DNA of 62,136 bases, taken from Mycobacterium sp. DL440. Its GTDB lineage: Bacteria > Actinomycetota > Actinomycetes > Mycobacteriales > Mycobacteriaceae. The stretch spans positions 2,494,818 through 2,556,953 of the forward strand of contig NZ_CP050191.1 of the NCBI RefSeq assembly GCF_011745145.1, given 5' to 3'. A program made the position numbers and the translations under genes. Numbering within the stretch: position 1 is the first letter of the stretch; every line of letters begins with the position of its first letter. Below, one piece after another: positions 1-13,338 of the stretch. The notes beneath the pieces are model-generated. The model had not been told where the DNA came from. It saw only the letters and a program-made list of their open reading frames with translations, and made no database searches.

Positions 1-127
1 TTTTTGGCCACATTCTTTTTCCCGTTTAGGGTGTGGTTGTTGTTTTTTTGATGCCAGTTTGTTGGTGTCTTTTGTTTGTGATCGGATTTTTCTGATTGAA
101 TTCTGCCTGGTTTTTGGACTGGGAAGT
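1..127 (+). promoter_or_regulatory. rrn leader (pre-16S)
   Basis: T-rich, non-coding stretch directly upstream of the 16S gene. It reads as the 3' part of a mycobacterial pre-rRNA leader, the region that pairs with sequence after rrs for RNase III processing. The promoters lie outside the window, so the number of rrn promoters cannot be judged. Confidence 0.6.
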
Positions 128-5165
<5,038 letters not shown>

Positions 5166-5324
5166 ACAACCAACAAACAACCAACGTTTGATGAGTTTGA
5201 AGTAAGAACACACATCTGTCTCGCAACCACACCACACATCGCACACTGCACTTGTGTAGGGAACATGAACATCATGCCCCACCACCAAAACACAAGATTT
5301 GCACTCGAAAACGAGTGAATAAAG
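5166..5324 (+). other. 23S-5S spacer
   Basis: Short transcribed spacer rich in CAACCAACAAAC repeats at its start. No tRNA or ORF is recognised. Confidence 0.6.
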
Positions 5325-5440
5325 TTACGGCGGTCCATAGCGGCAGGGAAACGCCCGGTCCCATCCCGAACCCGGAAGCTAAGCCTGCCAGCGCCGATGA
5401 TACTACCCTCTCGGGTGGAAAAGTAGGACACCGCCGAACA
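5325..5440 (+). rRNA. rrf: 5S ribosomal RNA
   Basis: About 116 nt. The 5' TTACGGCGGTCC pairs with the 3' GGACACCGCCGAA, and the CCCGGTCCCATCCCGAACCC segment of loop B and helix III is typical of actinobacterial 5S rRNA. It is the last gene of the rrn operon. Confidence 0.95.
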
Positions 5441-5448
5441 CAAATTAA

Positions 5449-5490
5449 GAATCGCCCCCCACGTTTTTACGTGGGGGGCGATTCGCTTTT
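5449..5490 (+). terminator. rrn operon intrinsic terminator
   Basis: Perfect 16-bp stem: arm 5449-5464 (GAATCGCCCCCCACGT) and arm 5469-5484, with a TTTT loop at 5465-5468. The stem is followed by GCTTTTGATTTT. It lies 9 bp after the 5S gene and is unusually strong for a mycobacterium, where classical terminators are rare. Confidence 0.9.
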
Positions 5491-5619
5491 GATTTTCAAT
5501 TTCCATAGCGCATTCGATTGATATTCGGGTGATTACACGCTGCGTCGGCGCTCACATAATTATGTCGGCCGTGGCTCCTGCCAGTATCCTTTGCGGGACG
5601 GGCGGGTAGAAAGGCACAC

Positions 5620-6474
5620 GTGGTCGGAGACAGACAGGGCGACGCAGAGCGGCGCCCGCGGCGTGCATCGAACGACCGCGCATCGAGCAACAGTTCGGGC
5701 CCTCGGCGGCACTACGATCAGCGCGGGCGGGATCAACGTGCCGGCGCCCCCCGGACCTCCGGGCCGGGCCGGGCACGGTCGGCGCAGCCCACCGAGGACG
5801 GCGATCCCAGGCAGGACGGCCCGAGACTGCCGGCCGACGTCGAGGCGAAAGAACTCGCGCCCGATGTACGTCGGGAATTGATCACCCTGGACAAGACGAC
5901 CGCGGATTTCGTCGCCCGCCACCTCGTGATGGCCGGGAAGCTGCTGGATGAGGATCCCGAGACGGCGCTGGCCCACGCTCGTGCCGCCCGCAACCGGGCC
6001 GGCCGGATCGCGGTGGTGCGTGAGGCCGTCGGTATCGCGGCGTATCACAGCGGTGACTGGGCCCAGGCGCTCGCCGAGCTGCGTGCGGCGAGGCGGATGG
6101 GCAGCAAGTCGGCCCTGCTGCCGATGATCGCGGACTGCGAGCGCGGTGTCGGACGGCCCGAGCGGGCACTGGAACTGGCCCGCGGCGACGAGGCGCTCGC
6201 GCTCACCGGCGAGGATGCCGACGAGCTTCGCATCGTCACGGCTGGTGCACGTTCAGACCTCGGGCAGTTCGAGCAGGCATTGGCCATTCTGTCCTCCCCG
6301 CCGCTGGACCCGACCAGTGTGGGCCCGACCGCGGCCCGGCTGTTCTACGTTTACGCCGACACTCTGCTGGCGGTGGGACGTGGCGAGGAGGCCCTGCAAT
6401 GGTTCGTCCACGCCGAGCAGGCTGACATCGACGGGATCACCGACGCGGAAGACCGGATCACGGAGCTGTCCTGA
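5620..6474 (+). CDS. Tetratricopeptide-repeat protein (Rv1691-like)
   Basis: 284-residue cytoplasmic protein. The first 70 residues are Arg/Pro/Gly-rich and look disordered. Residues about 85-280 are Ala-rich helical repeats (for example DPETALAHARAARNRAGRIA) that read as degenerate TPRs, so a scaffolding role is likely; no enzymatic motif is seen. The GTG start is preceded by AGAAAGG at 6-7 nt. In M. tuberculosis the equivalent gene Rv1691 precedes the HAD phosphatase and tlyA, exactly as here, but follows tyrS and lprJ; here the rRNA operon stands directly upstream. It ends one base before the next start, so the two are probably co-transcribed. Confidence 0.85.
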   Translation: MVGDRQGDAERRPRRASNDRASSNSSGPRRHYDQRGRDQRAGAPRTSGPGRARSAQPTEDGDPRQDGPRLPADVEAKELAPDVRRELITLDKTTADFVARHLVMAGKLLDEDPETALAHARAARNRAGRIAVVREAVGIAAYHSGDWAQALAELRAARRMGSKSALLPMIADCERGVGRPERALELARGDEALALTGEDADELRIVTAGARSDLGQFEQALAILSSPPLDPTSVGPTAARLFYVYADTLLAVGRGEEALQWFVHAEQADIDGITDAEDRITELS

Positions 6475-6475
6475 C

Positions 6476-7492
6476 GTGACCACGCTTGCACGGCAACATG
6501 ATTGCCTGCTGCTCGACCTCGATGGCACGGTGTTTCGCGGGCATGAGCCCACTGTGGGTGCACTGGAGAGCTTGTCCGGGCTGGACGCACGGGTGCTGTA
6601 TGTCACCAACAATGCGTCGCGAGCGCCTGAGCAGGTCGCCGAGCATCTGCGTGAACTCGGCTTCGCCGCCGAATCCGACGACGTGGTGACCAGTGCGCAG
6701 AGTGCGGCGCACCTGCTGGCCGCCCATTTGCCGGTGGACTCAGCGGTTCTCGTCGTCGGGACGGATGCACTTGCCGGTGAGGTGAGCAAGGTCGGACTGC
6801 GGCCGGTTCGGACGTTCGACGAGGGTCCAGTCGCGGTGGTGCAGGGGCATTCGCCGACTACCGCATGGCCGGATCTGGCCGAGGCGGCACTCGCTATTCG
6901 CGCCGGCGCGCTGTGGGTGGCGGCCAACGCGGATCTGACGCTGCCGTCCGAGCGTGGCCTGCTGCCGGGCAACGGCTCGATGGTGGCGGCATTGCGGGTG
7001 GCGACCGGCCAGGAGCCATTGGTGGCCGGAAAGCCCCAACCGACTTTGATGAACGATGCCCTCAGCCGTGGGACGTTCGCGACGCCGCTGGTTGTGGGGG
7101 ATCGGCTCGACACCGATATCGCCGGCGCCGTCGCGGCGGGGTTGCCGAGTCTCATGGTGCTCACCGGCGTCAGCACGGCCGGCGACGCGGTGCGTGCGGT
7201 TCCTGCCGAGCGCCCCGGGTACCTGGTCCCGGATCTGCGGGGGCTGCACGCGGATGCCGACGCGCTGCGCATCGCGGCGCAGCCGGCCTGGCGGATCGAG
7301 ATCGACCGGGACACGGTGACCGTGCATGCCACCGGGCAGGATCCCCGGGACGACCTGTCGGTGGTACGGGCTACGGCGCATGCGGTCTGGAGCGCGGACC
7401 TCGACCACGCCGCTTTCACGGTGTCGGCCGGCGACGACACGGCCCGTCGCGCGCTGCAACGTTGGTCCTTGCTGTCGGTACCCATCGACTAG
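6476..7492 (+). CDS. HAD-IIA family phosphatase (Rv1692-like)
   Basis: 338-residue HAD-superfamily hydrolase of the NagD/IIA subtype, probably hydrolysing a small phosphorylated metabolite. Motif I DLDGT (residues 14-18, with the nucleophilic Asp) is followed by motif II in VTNNAS (about 43-48), the Lys of AGKPQPT (about 185) and motif IV GDRLDTDI (about 208-215). The C2-type cap lies between motifs II and III. M. tuberculosis Rv1692 is described as a glycerol-3-phosphate phosphatase in phospholipid recycling, and the conserved position suggests the same role. The GTG start lies 1 bp after the TPR-gene stop. Confidence 0.9.
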   Translation: MTTLARQHDCLLLDLDGTVFRGHEPTVGALESLSGLDARVLYVTNNASRAPEQVAEHLRELGFAAESDDVVTSAQSAAHLLAAHLPVDSAVLVVGTDALAGEVSKVGLRPVRTFDEGPVAVVQGHSPTTAWPDLAEAALAIRAGALWVAANADLTLPSERGLLPGNGSMVAALRVATGQEPLVAGKPQPTLMNDALSRGTFATPLVVGDRLDTDIAGAVAAGLPSLMVLTGVSTAGDAVRAVPAERPGYLVPDLRGLHADADALRIAAQPAWRIEIDRDTVTVHATGQDPRDDLSVVRATAHAVWSADLDHAAFTVSAGDDTARRALQRWSLLSVPID

Positions 7493-7505
7493 CGTGAGTG
7501 TCGCT

Positions 7506-7712
7506 ATGAGTACCGATCCCGACGAACTGCGTGCCCAGGTCGCTGCGGTGTTGGCCGATGTGCCGGATCCGGCGGCGGACCCCTCTGCACTCGAAGGCAG
7601 GGACATCGACGTGGTGGCCGCGCGGCTCGAGCAGGCCCACGATCTGCTGGTGGCTGCCCTTGAATCCGTCGACAGGGGGCAACCAGGCGGACCGCAGGCG
7701 ACCGGAAGGTGA
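7506..7712 (+). CDS. Small conserved protein (Rv1693-like)
   Basis: 68-residue acidic protein, mostly helical (ALEGRDIDVVAARLEQAHDL). It lies between the HAD phosphatase and tlyA, where M. tuberculosis has the small ORF Rv1693. ATG at 7506 is chosen; an in-frame GTG at 7494 would add four residues (MSVA). No domain is recognised. It ends 6 bp before tlyA, so it belongs to the same transcription unit. Confidence 0.75.
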   Translation: MSTDPDELRAQVAAVLADVPDPAADPSALEGRDIDVVAARLEQAHDLLVAALESVDRGQPGGPQATGR

Positions 7713-7718
7713 GCGTCG

Positions 7719-8528
7719 GTGGCGCGGCGCGCTCGCGTTGATGCCGAGCTGGTGCGGCGGGGTCTGGCCCGGTCACGCCAGCAGGCGGCAGAGATGATCG
7801 AGGCCGGGCGCGTACGGATCGACGGTATGCCGGCGGCCAAACCGGCCACCGCGGTCGCCCCGGACACCAACATCACCGTGATCGCCACCGCGGAACGGAC
7901 CTGGGTCTCGCGTGGCGCGCACAAACTGATCGGTGCGCTCGATGCGTTCGACGTCGCTGTCGAGGGCCGGCGCTGTCTTGATGCCGGGGCCTCCACCGGC
8001 GGCTTCACCGAGGTGCTGCTCGATCGTGGTGCCGCGGAGGTGGTGGCTGCCGATGTGGGCTATGGACAACTGGCCTGGCCGCTGCGGTCCGACGAACGGG
8101 TACACGTGCTGGAGCGCACGAATGTGCGGGAGCTGACCCCTGAGGCGATCGGCGGGCAGGTGCAGCTGATCGTGGCCGACCTGTCCTTCATATCGCTGGC
8201 CACGGTTCTTCCGGCGCTGACGGCCTGCGCGTCCGCCGACGCCGATATCGTTCCGATGGTGAAACCGCAGTTCGAGGTCGGCAAGGATCGCGTCGGCGCG
8301 GGCGGCGTGGTGTCCGATCCCGCATTACGCATCGACGCGGTGTGCACGGTCGCCCGCAAGGCGGCCGCATTGCAGTGGCATGCTGTCGATGTGACGGCCA
8401 GCCCGCTCCCCGGACCCTCGGGCAATGTCGAGTACTTCCTGCACCTGCGTGCCCAGAGCAACCGTCCGCTGGACGGCGAATTGCTCGAACAGGCAGTGCG
8501 GCGGGCGGTCGAGGAGGGTCCGCAATGA
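7719..8528 (+). CDS. tlyA: 16S/23S rRNA 2'-O-ribose methyltransferase TlyA
   Basis: 269 residues, the family length. The N-terminal S4 RNA-binding domain (residues 1-60, with [15 protein letters not shown]) is followed by a FtsJ-like Rossmann methyltransferase. The SAM-binding motif is DAGASTGG (88-95), with VADLSFISL and [10 protein letters not shown] further on, which supply the Asp and Lys of the KDKE-type catalytic set. TlyA methylates C1409 of 16S and C1920 of 23S rRNA, and its loss gives capreomycin resistance. The gene looks intact. The GTG start is 6 bp after the preceding stop, and the stop overlaps nadK by 4 bp (ATGA). Confidence 0.96.
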   Translation: MARRARVDAELVRRGLARSRQQAAEMIEAGRVRIDGMPAAKPATAVAPDTNITVIATAERTWVSRGAHKLIGALDAFDVAVEGRRCLDAGASTGGFTEVLLDRGAAEVVAADVGYGQLAWPLRSDERVHVLERTNVRELTPEAIGGQVQLIVADLSFISLATVLPALTACASADADIVPMVKPQFEVGKDRVGAGGVVSDPALRIDAVCTVARKAAALQWHAVDVTASPLPGPSGNVEYFLHLRAQSNRPLDGELLEQAVRRAVEEGPQ

Positions 8529-9448
8529 CGGCTGAACGCACGATCCTGCTGGTGGTGCACACCGGCCGGGACGAGGCGACTGAAGTCGCCCGCCGGGTGG
8601 AAAAGGTGCTCGGCGACAACGGCATTGGTCTGAAGGTGCTTTCGGCGGAGGCCGTCGACCGCGGGCCGCTGCATCTGGCGCCCGATGACATGCGCGCGCT
8701 CGGTGTCGACATCGAGGTGGTCGACGCCGAGGAGCGCGCGGCCGAAGGCTGCGAGCTGGTTCTGGTGCTCGGCGGGGACGGCACCTTTCTGCGGGCCGCT
8801 GAGCTCGCGCGCAATGTCGAGATCCCGGTGCTGGGAGTCAATCTGGGCCGCATCGGATTCCTGGCCGAGGCCGAGGCCGAGGCCATCGACCACGTACTGG
8901 ACAGCGTCATCGGGCGTGATTACCGCGTCGAGGAGAGGATGACCCTCGACATTTCGGTGCGGGTGGGTACCGATGTGGTGAATCGCGGCTGGGCGCTCAA
9001 CGAGGCGAGCCTGGAGAAGGGCCCTCGGCTAGGAGTGCTCGGCGTGGTCTTGGAGGTGGACGGACGACCGGTGTCGTCGTTCGGCTGCGATGGCGTGCTG
9101 GTGTCGACCCCCACGGGATCCACTGCCTACGCGTTCTCGGCGGGCGGCCCGGTGCTGTGGCCGGACCTGGAGGCGATTCTGGTGGTGCCCAACAATGCTC
9201 ACGCACTGTTCGCCCGTCCGATGGTCACCAGCCCGCTGGCCAGTATCGCGATCGAGATCGAGGCAAGCGGCAACGATGCCCTGGTGTTCTGTGACGGTCG
9301 CCGTCAAATGGTGGTACCGGCCGGAGGCCGGCTGGAAGTGACCCGCTGCGGTACGCCGCTGAAGTGGGTGCGGCTGGACTCGGCGCCGTTCACCGATCGG
9401 TTGGTACGCAAGTTCCGGCTGCCGGTCACCGGATGGCGGGGGCAGTAG
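8525..9448 (+). CDS. nadK: NAD kinase
   Basis: 307-residue ATP/polyphosphate NAD kinase (ppnK), which makes NADP from NAD. The diagnostic [11 protein letters not shown] motif (residues 83-93, catalytic Asp in GGDG) is present, as is the glycine-rich nucleotide site [17 protein letters not shown] at about 200-216. Length matches the M. tuberculosis enzyme. It overlaps tlyA by 4 bp, and recN starts 6 bp later, which is the conserved tlyA-ppnK-recN order. Confidence 0.96.
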   Translation: MTAERTILLVVHTGRDEATEVARRVEKVLGDNGIGLKVLSAEAVDRGPLHLAPDDMRALGVDIEVVDAEERAAEGCELVLVLGGDGTFLRAAELARNVEIPVLGVNLGRIGFLAEAEAEAIDHVLDSVIGRDYRVEERMTLDISVRVGTDVVNRGWALNEASLEKGPRLGVLGVVLEVDGRPVSSFGCDGVLVSTPTGSTAYAFSAGGPVLWPDLEAILVVPNNAHALFARPMVTSPLASIAIEIEASGNDALVFCDGRRQMVVPAGGRLEVTRCGTPLKWVRLDSAPFTDRLVRKFRLPVTGWRGQ

Positions 9449-9454
9449 ATACCT

Positions 9455-11215
9455 GTGCTGTCGGAGATCCGTATCGAGTCATTGGGCGCCATCAGTGCCG
9501 CCACCGCGGAGTTCGACCGCGGGTTGACCGTGCTGACCGGGGAAACGGGCACCGGTAAGACGATGGTGGTGACCAGCCTGCACCTACTCGGCGGGGCCCG
9601 AGCGGACGCGACCAGGGTCCGTTCGGGATCTGACCGGGCCGTGGTGGAAGGCCGGTTCAGCACAATCGAACTCGGTGAGGACGTGTCCGGGAGGGTCGAG
9701 GAGATCCTGGAATCCTCCGGCGCTGAGCGTGATGATGACGGCAGTGTGATCGCGGCCCGTTCGGTGAGCCGGGCCGGACCGTCTCGGGCATATCTGGGCG
9801 GCCGCAGCGTGCCGGCCAAATCCTTGAGCAGTTTCACCGCCCAGGTGCTGGCGTTGCACGGCCAGAACGACCAGTTGCGGTTGATGCGGCCCGACGAGCA
9901 GCGGGCGGCACTGGACCGCTTCGCCGAGGTGGACAAGCCGCTGACCCGCTACCGGCGCATCCGCGACGAATGGCTGGCAGCGCGTCGTGACCTGACGGAC
10001 CGTCGGCGCCGGGCCCGAGAACTGGCCCAGGAGGCCGACCGGCTCAGCTTCGGCATCCACGAGATCGACGCGGTCGCACCGCAACCCGGTGAGGACGAGG
10101 CGATCGTCGCTGACATCCGTCGTCTTTCGGAACTTGACGCGCTGCGCGAAGCGGCGCAGACCGCCCGCTTCGCGTTGTCCGGCGAGCTCGACGAGCCCAC
10201 GGAGTCGACCTCCGCGGCCGACGGCGTGGGCCGGGCGCAGGCCGCGCTGGAATCCACCGATGATTCGGCGCTACAGGCACTGGCGGTCCGTCTGGCCGAG
10301 GCGATGGCGGTGATCGGTGACGTATCCGGCGAGCTCGGAGACTATCTCTCCGAATTGCCCAGCGATGCCAGCACTTTGGAGACGAAACTGGCGCGCCAGG
10401 CCGAGCTGCGCACGCTCACCCGCAAGTACGCCGCCGACGTCGACGGCGTGTTGGAGTGGTCGCGTGATGCCGCAGAGCGGTTGGCGCAGCTCGATGTGTC
10501 CGAGGAGAGTCTGGCTGCCCTCGACGGCAAGGTCGCCGAGCTGGAGGCGCAGTTGGTCACGGCTGCAGGCGAACTCACCAAGGCCAGGTCCAAGGCGGCC
10601 AAGGGGCTGGCCAAGGCGGTGACCGCGGAACTCGCCGGCCTGGCCATGGCCAATGCGGTGTTCACCATCGGGGTGGCGCCGATGCCGGCAAGGGCAGACG
10701 ATTCCGCGCCGGTGACCATGCCGGACGGAGCGCTGCTGCACGCCGGTCACGACGGCGTGGACGCGGTCGAGTTCGGGTTCACCGCACACCGTGGCACCGA
10801 TGTGCTGCCGCTGGCCAAGAGCGCCTCCGGTGGTGAGCTGTCCCGCGTGATGCTCGCTCTCGAGGTGGTGCTGTCGGTGTCGACGGCGGGCACCACGATG
10901 GTCTTCGACGAGGTCGACGCCGGGGTCGGCGGCCGGGCCGCGGTGCAGATCGGCCGGCGGCTGGCCCGGCTGGCGCGGACCCACCAGGTCATCGTGGTGA
11001 CCCACCTGCCTCAGGTCGCGGCATTCGCCGATGCCCACCTACTGGTCGACAGCGGTGACGGCCGCGCCAAGTCCAGCGGTGTGCGGCGCATCGACGACGA
11101 GGACCGGGTCGCCGAATTGGCCCGGATGCTGGCCGGACTGGGGGAGTCCGACAGCGGCCGGGCACATGCCAGGGAGCTGCTCGAGGCCGCTCAGCAGGAG
11201 CGCAGCGCAGGCTGA
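9455..11215 (+). CDS. recN: DNA repair ATPase RecN
   Basis: 586-residue SMC-like protein of double-strand-break repair. Walker A is GETGTGKT (29-36). The QN/Q-loop region reads ALHGQNDQLRL (about 132). A central coiled coil follows, then the signature SASGGELSRVMLAL (about 455) and Walker B TTMVFDEVDAGVGG (about 480). Start is GTG 6 bp after nadK. Its last 25 bp overlap the 3' end of the convergent PNPOx gene. No LexA-box-like sequence was noticed near its start; it appears to be read from the upstream operon. Confidence 0.95.
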   Translation: MLSEIRIESLGAISAATAEFDRGLTVLTGETGTGKTMVVTSLHLLGGARADATRVRSGSDRAVVEGRFSTIELGEDVSGRVEEILESSGAERDDDGSVIAARSVSRAGPSRAYLGGRSVPAKSLSSFTAQVLALHGQNDQLRLMRPDEQRAALDRFAEVDKPLTRYRRIRDEWLAARRDLTDRRRRARELAQEADRLSFGIHEIDAVAPQPGEDEAIVADIRRLSELDALREAAQTARFALSGELDEPTESTSAADGVGRAQAALESTDDSALQALAVRLAEAMAVIGDVSGELGDYLSELPSDASTLETKLARQAELRTLTRKYAADVDGVLEWSRDAAERLAQLDVSEESLAALDGKVAELEAQLVTAAGELTKARSKAAKGLAKAVTAELAGLAMANAVFTIGVAPMPARADDSAPVTMPDGALLHAGHDGVDAVEFGFTAHRGTDVLPLAKSASGGELSRVMLALEVVLSVSTAGTTMVFDEVDAGVGGRAAVQIGRRLARLARTHQVIVVTHLPQVAAFADAHLLVDSGDGRAKSSGVRRIDDEDRVAELARMLAGLGESDSGRAHARELLEAAQQERSAG

Positions 11216-12096
11216 CCCGGGTTGGCCGGAGATAACTCGGCGGTGCTCCACCGCAACGGGCTGACGTGGGTCAACTCGACCACCTCGGAGACCGTGAAGT
11301 CGATCGCGCATTGTGCTCCGGTCGTCGAATCGGCTTTGTCCCAGCCGATTTCAGCGGTTCCGGTGAGCTGAACGGTTGATCCCGAGGACCAGTCGACCAC
11401 CAACAGCCCGCACCTCGGATTGGCGCTGATGTTGCCCAGCGTCATGAACATGGAATTCCCGCGATAGTCCGGCCAGCGCAGGCGCCGGGGTGAGAGCACC
11501 TGCAGAAAGCCGGGATTGCCGCCGCGGTGTGACGCGTCGGCGTTGCCTGCCGCATCCGCCGAACCGATGAAGAAGGTGTCGGCAGTGGCGATGAGCTCTT
11601 GCTGTCGGTCGGTCAGTGACTCGCCACGCTGCATTTCGGGCAACTCCATCGAGGCTCGCACCTCGGCGATGTGCCTGCGAGAGATGTACTTCGGGCAGTT
11701 CGAATACACCTGATCGGTGTGGATCCGCAGGCCCGTGCCCACCGGTTCGGCGGAGCCGTTGACCCGCATCCGGCGTCGGGTCTGCGGTTCGATGGCGATC
11801 ATCCCCATCTGCTGTCCGCTGCCCAGCACATCGCGGACCGGATCGCCCGGCGCAGGCAGCGCTTCCAGCAGGATCGTGCGCGGATCGTCGGCGTGGACGA
11901 AGCCGGGTGGGCCGGCGATCAGACTGGCCCAGACCCGGCCTCCGTCGTCGGCCGCGGCGACCACGATCATCGGCTGTTCGGAGAGGAATGCGGCGGCGGC
12001 CGCTGGAACTTCCGTGCGGATCATCCGGCTGACGCGTGCGGCGATGGTCTCCTGCCCCATCTGCCGCTGCACCGCCAACTCACCCGAGTGATACAT
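11191..12096 (-). CDS. PNPOx-fold flavin/F420-type oxidoreductase
   Basis: 301-residue protein of the pyridoxamine 5'-phosphate oxidase-like split-barrel superfamily. Visible features are an N-terminal half with ERQ-like barrel strands (VVAAADDGGRVWASLIAGP) and a C-terminal barrel with GNPGFLQV, DYRGNSMFMTLGNI and GLLVVDW; the GNSMFMTLGN segment is typical of such flavin/deazaflavin binders. The substrate is unknown. It lies 15 bp downstream of the VOC gene and is probably its operon partner. M. tuberculosis has no equivalent between recN and steA. Its 3' end overlaps recN by 25 bp tail-to-tail. Confidence 0.8.
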   Translation of the reverse strand: MYHSGELAVQRQMGQETIAARVSRMIRTEVPAAAAAFLSEQPMIVVAAADDGGRVWASLIAGPPGFVHADDPRTILLEALPAPGDPVRDVLGSGQQMGMIAIEPQTRRRMRVNGSAEPVGTGLRIHTDQVYSNCPKYISRRHIAEVRASMELPEMQRGESLTDRQQELIATADTFFIGSADAAGNADASHRGGNPGFLQVLSPRRLRWPDYRGNSMFMTLGNISANPRCGLLVVDWSSGSTVQLTGTAEIGWDKADSTTGAQCAIDFTVSEVVELTHVSPLRWSTAELSPANPGQPALRSC

Positions 12097-12111
12097 GTTC
12101 TCCTACTCCGC

Positions 12112-12573
12112 TCAGAAGAATCCGCAGGTGGGGGCCGATCCGTTTGGTGCGGGAGCCGTCTGCGCCCCACTCGCCGCGTACACCTCGAGCCGGGTTCCGT
12201 CCGGGTCGGTGAAGAAGATGCCACCGGATGCGGTGCCCTCACCGTGCGCGACGACACCGTCGTGCGCGAACTCGGCGCCAAGGGTTTTCAGTGCTGCCTC
12301 GACGGTCCGAACCTCGTCGATGCTGGCCGCCTCGAACGAAAGATGGTGCAGGCCTGGTGTTTCCGTGGAGAACCTACCGTTGCTCTGCTGCCAGAGCGTC
12401 AGCCGCAGCGCGCCGCCGGCTCCCAGGAAGGCATACCGGTGCTCGCCCTCGTTGTTGACGGCCAGCGGTTCGAAGCCGAGGGCCGTTCGGTAGAAGGCGA
12501 CGGAGCGGTCCAGATCGGTGACGTTGATGCCGACGTGTCCGGTGGCGAGCTGGGGCGTGGTGGTCCCGGTCAT
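12112..12573 (-). CDS. VOC (glyoxalase/bleomycin-resistance/dioxygenase) family protein
   Basis: 153 residues with two beta-alpha-beta-beta-beta modules. Candidate metal ligands are His in TGHVGINVTDLDRSVAFY (about 13), His in PGLHHLSFE (about 75) and Glu in DGTRLEVYAA (about 129), the standard set for metal-dependent VOC enzymes. It may be a lyase, a ring-cleaving dioxygenase or a resistance protein; the substrate is unknown. ATG start with GGGAGG 6 bp upstream. A long inverted repeat 19-46 bp upstream of the start suggests repressor control. Confidence 0.85.
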   Translation of the reverse strand: MTGTTTPQLATGHVGINVTDLDRSVAFYRTALGFEPLAVNNEGEHRYAFLGAGGALRLTLWQQSNGRFSTETPGLHHLSFEAASIDEVRTVEAALKTLGAEFAHDGVVAHGEGTASGGIFFTDPDGTRLEVYAASGAQTAPAPNGSAPTCGFF

Positions 12574-12591
12574 GCAGTCCTCCCAAATGGC

Positions 12592-12619
12592 TAACCGATG
12601 TACATGATTACATAGGTTA
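12592..12619. promoter_or_regulatory. Inverted-repeat operator candidate of the VOC/PNPOx operon
   Basis: A 28-bp inverted repeat: left arm TAACCGATGTA (12592-12602), 6-bp spacer CATGAT, right arm TACATAGGTTA (12609-12619). Ten of eleven arm positions are complementary. It lies immediately upstream of the VOC start, where a repressor would cover promoter elements, and about 98 bp before the divergent CGNR-protein gene. The binding protein is unknown. Confidence 0.65.
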
Positions 12620-12716
12620 TGGCGGATTCAGGGCCGGCGTCAACCGCCTAATCGAATTTCAACGGTTAGTTCGGCGGGTGACCGTTGGTGTCGGCGGCGC
12701 GTGGTTACCCTCAGGT

Positions 12717-13238
12717 ATGCGTGATCCGCGCCCGCATGTCGGCGAACCTCTTGCGCTGGATCTGCTGAACACCCGGTGGATGTCGGCGGACGGACCGCAG
12801 GACCTGCTCGCTGATGCCGAAGGCCTGCGGTGCTGGTTGCTGGCCAACGGCCTGGGTGACCGCTGCGAGGCTGACGAGAAGTCGCGGGTCGCACTGGTCG
12901 CGGCCCGCGAGGCGATCCTGCGGGCCCTGCAGGCGGGATCCGTCGACGAGGTGAATGAGGTGCTGGAACGGGGCCGGATCCGGCGCACGCTGACAGCGTC
13001 GGGGCCTGTCGAGGCCGCCGATGTGTCACAGCCGGAATGGCTGGCCGGCTGGCTGGCCGCAGATGACTTGTTGCGGTTGCTGGGCGAGGTCCCCGACCGC
13101 ATCAAGCAGTGTGCGCACCCGCACTGCATTCTGTGGTTCCACGACACCTCCAAGAACGGGGCGCGACGCTGGCACTCGATGGCCACGTGTGGCAACCGCG
13201 CGAAGGCGGCGCGGCACTATGCAGCGAAGCGCGATTGA
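12717..13238 (+). CDS. CGNR zinc-finger / ABATE-domain regulator
   Basis: 173-residue protein with an N-terminal ABATE (putative stress-induced regulator) domain, recognisable from EPLALDLLNTRW, and a C-terminal zinc finger with CAHPHCILWFHD and TCGNRAKAARHYA, the CGNR motif that names the family. Such proteins are thought to be transcription regulators. ATG at 12717 (MRDPRPHVGEPLALDLLNT) is preferred over an in-frame GTG at 12678, because the family starts close to this motif. It is divergent from the VOC/PNPOx operon, so it could control it; that is an inference from position only. Confidence 0.85.
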   Translation: MRDPRPHVGEPLALDLLNTRWMSADGPQDLLADAEGLRCWLLANGLGDRCEADEKSRVALVAAREAILRALQAGSVDEVNEVLERGRIRRTLTASGPVEAADVSQPEWLAGWLAADDLLRLLGEVPDRIKQCAHPHCILWFHDTSKNGARRWHSMATCGNRAKAARHYAAKRD

Positions 13239-13338
13239 TACCGATTGGCTGTTACTGATGTGACAAAAGCCAACTTGTGAGGCTGGTGTTACGGCGCGCC
13301 TCCGCCTCCTGACCGGCGATGCCCGACAGAATCGGCGC

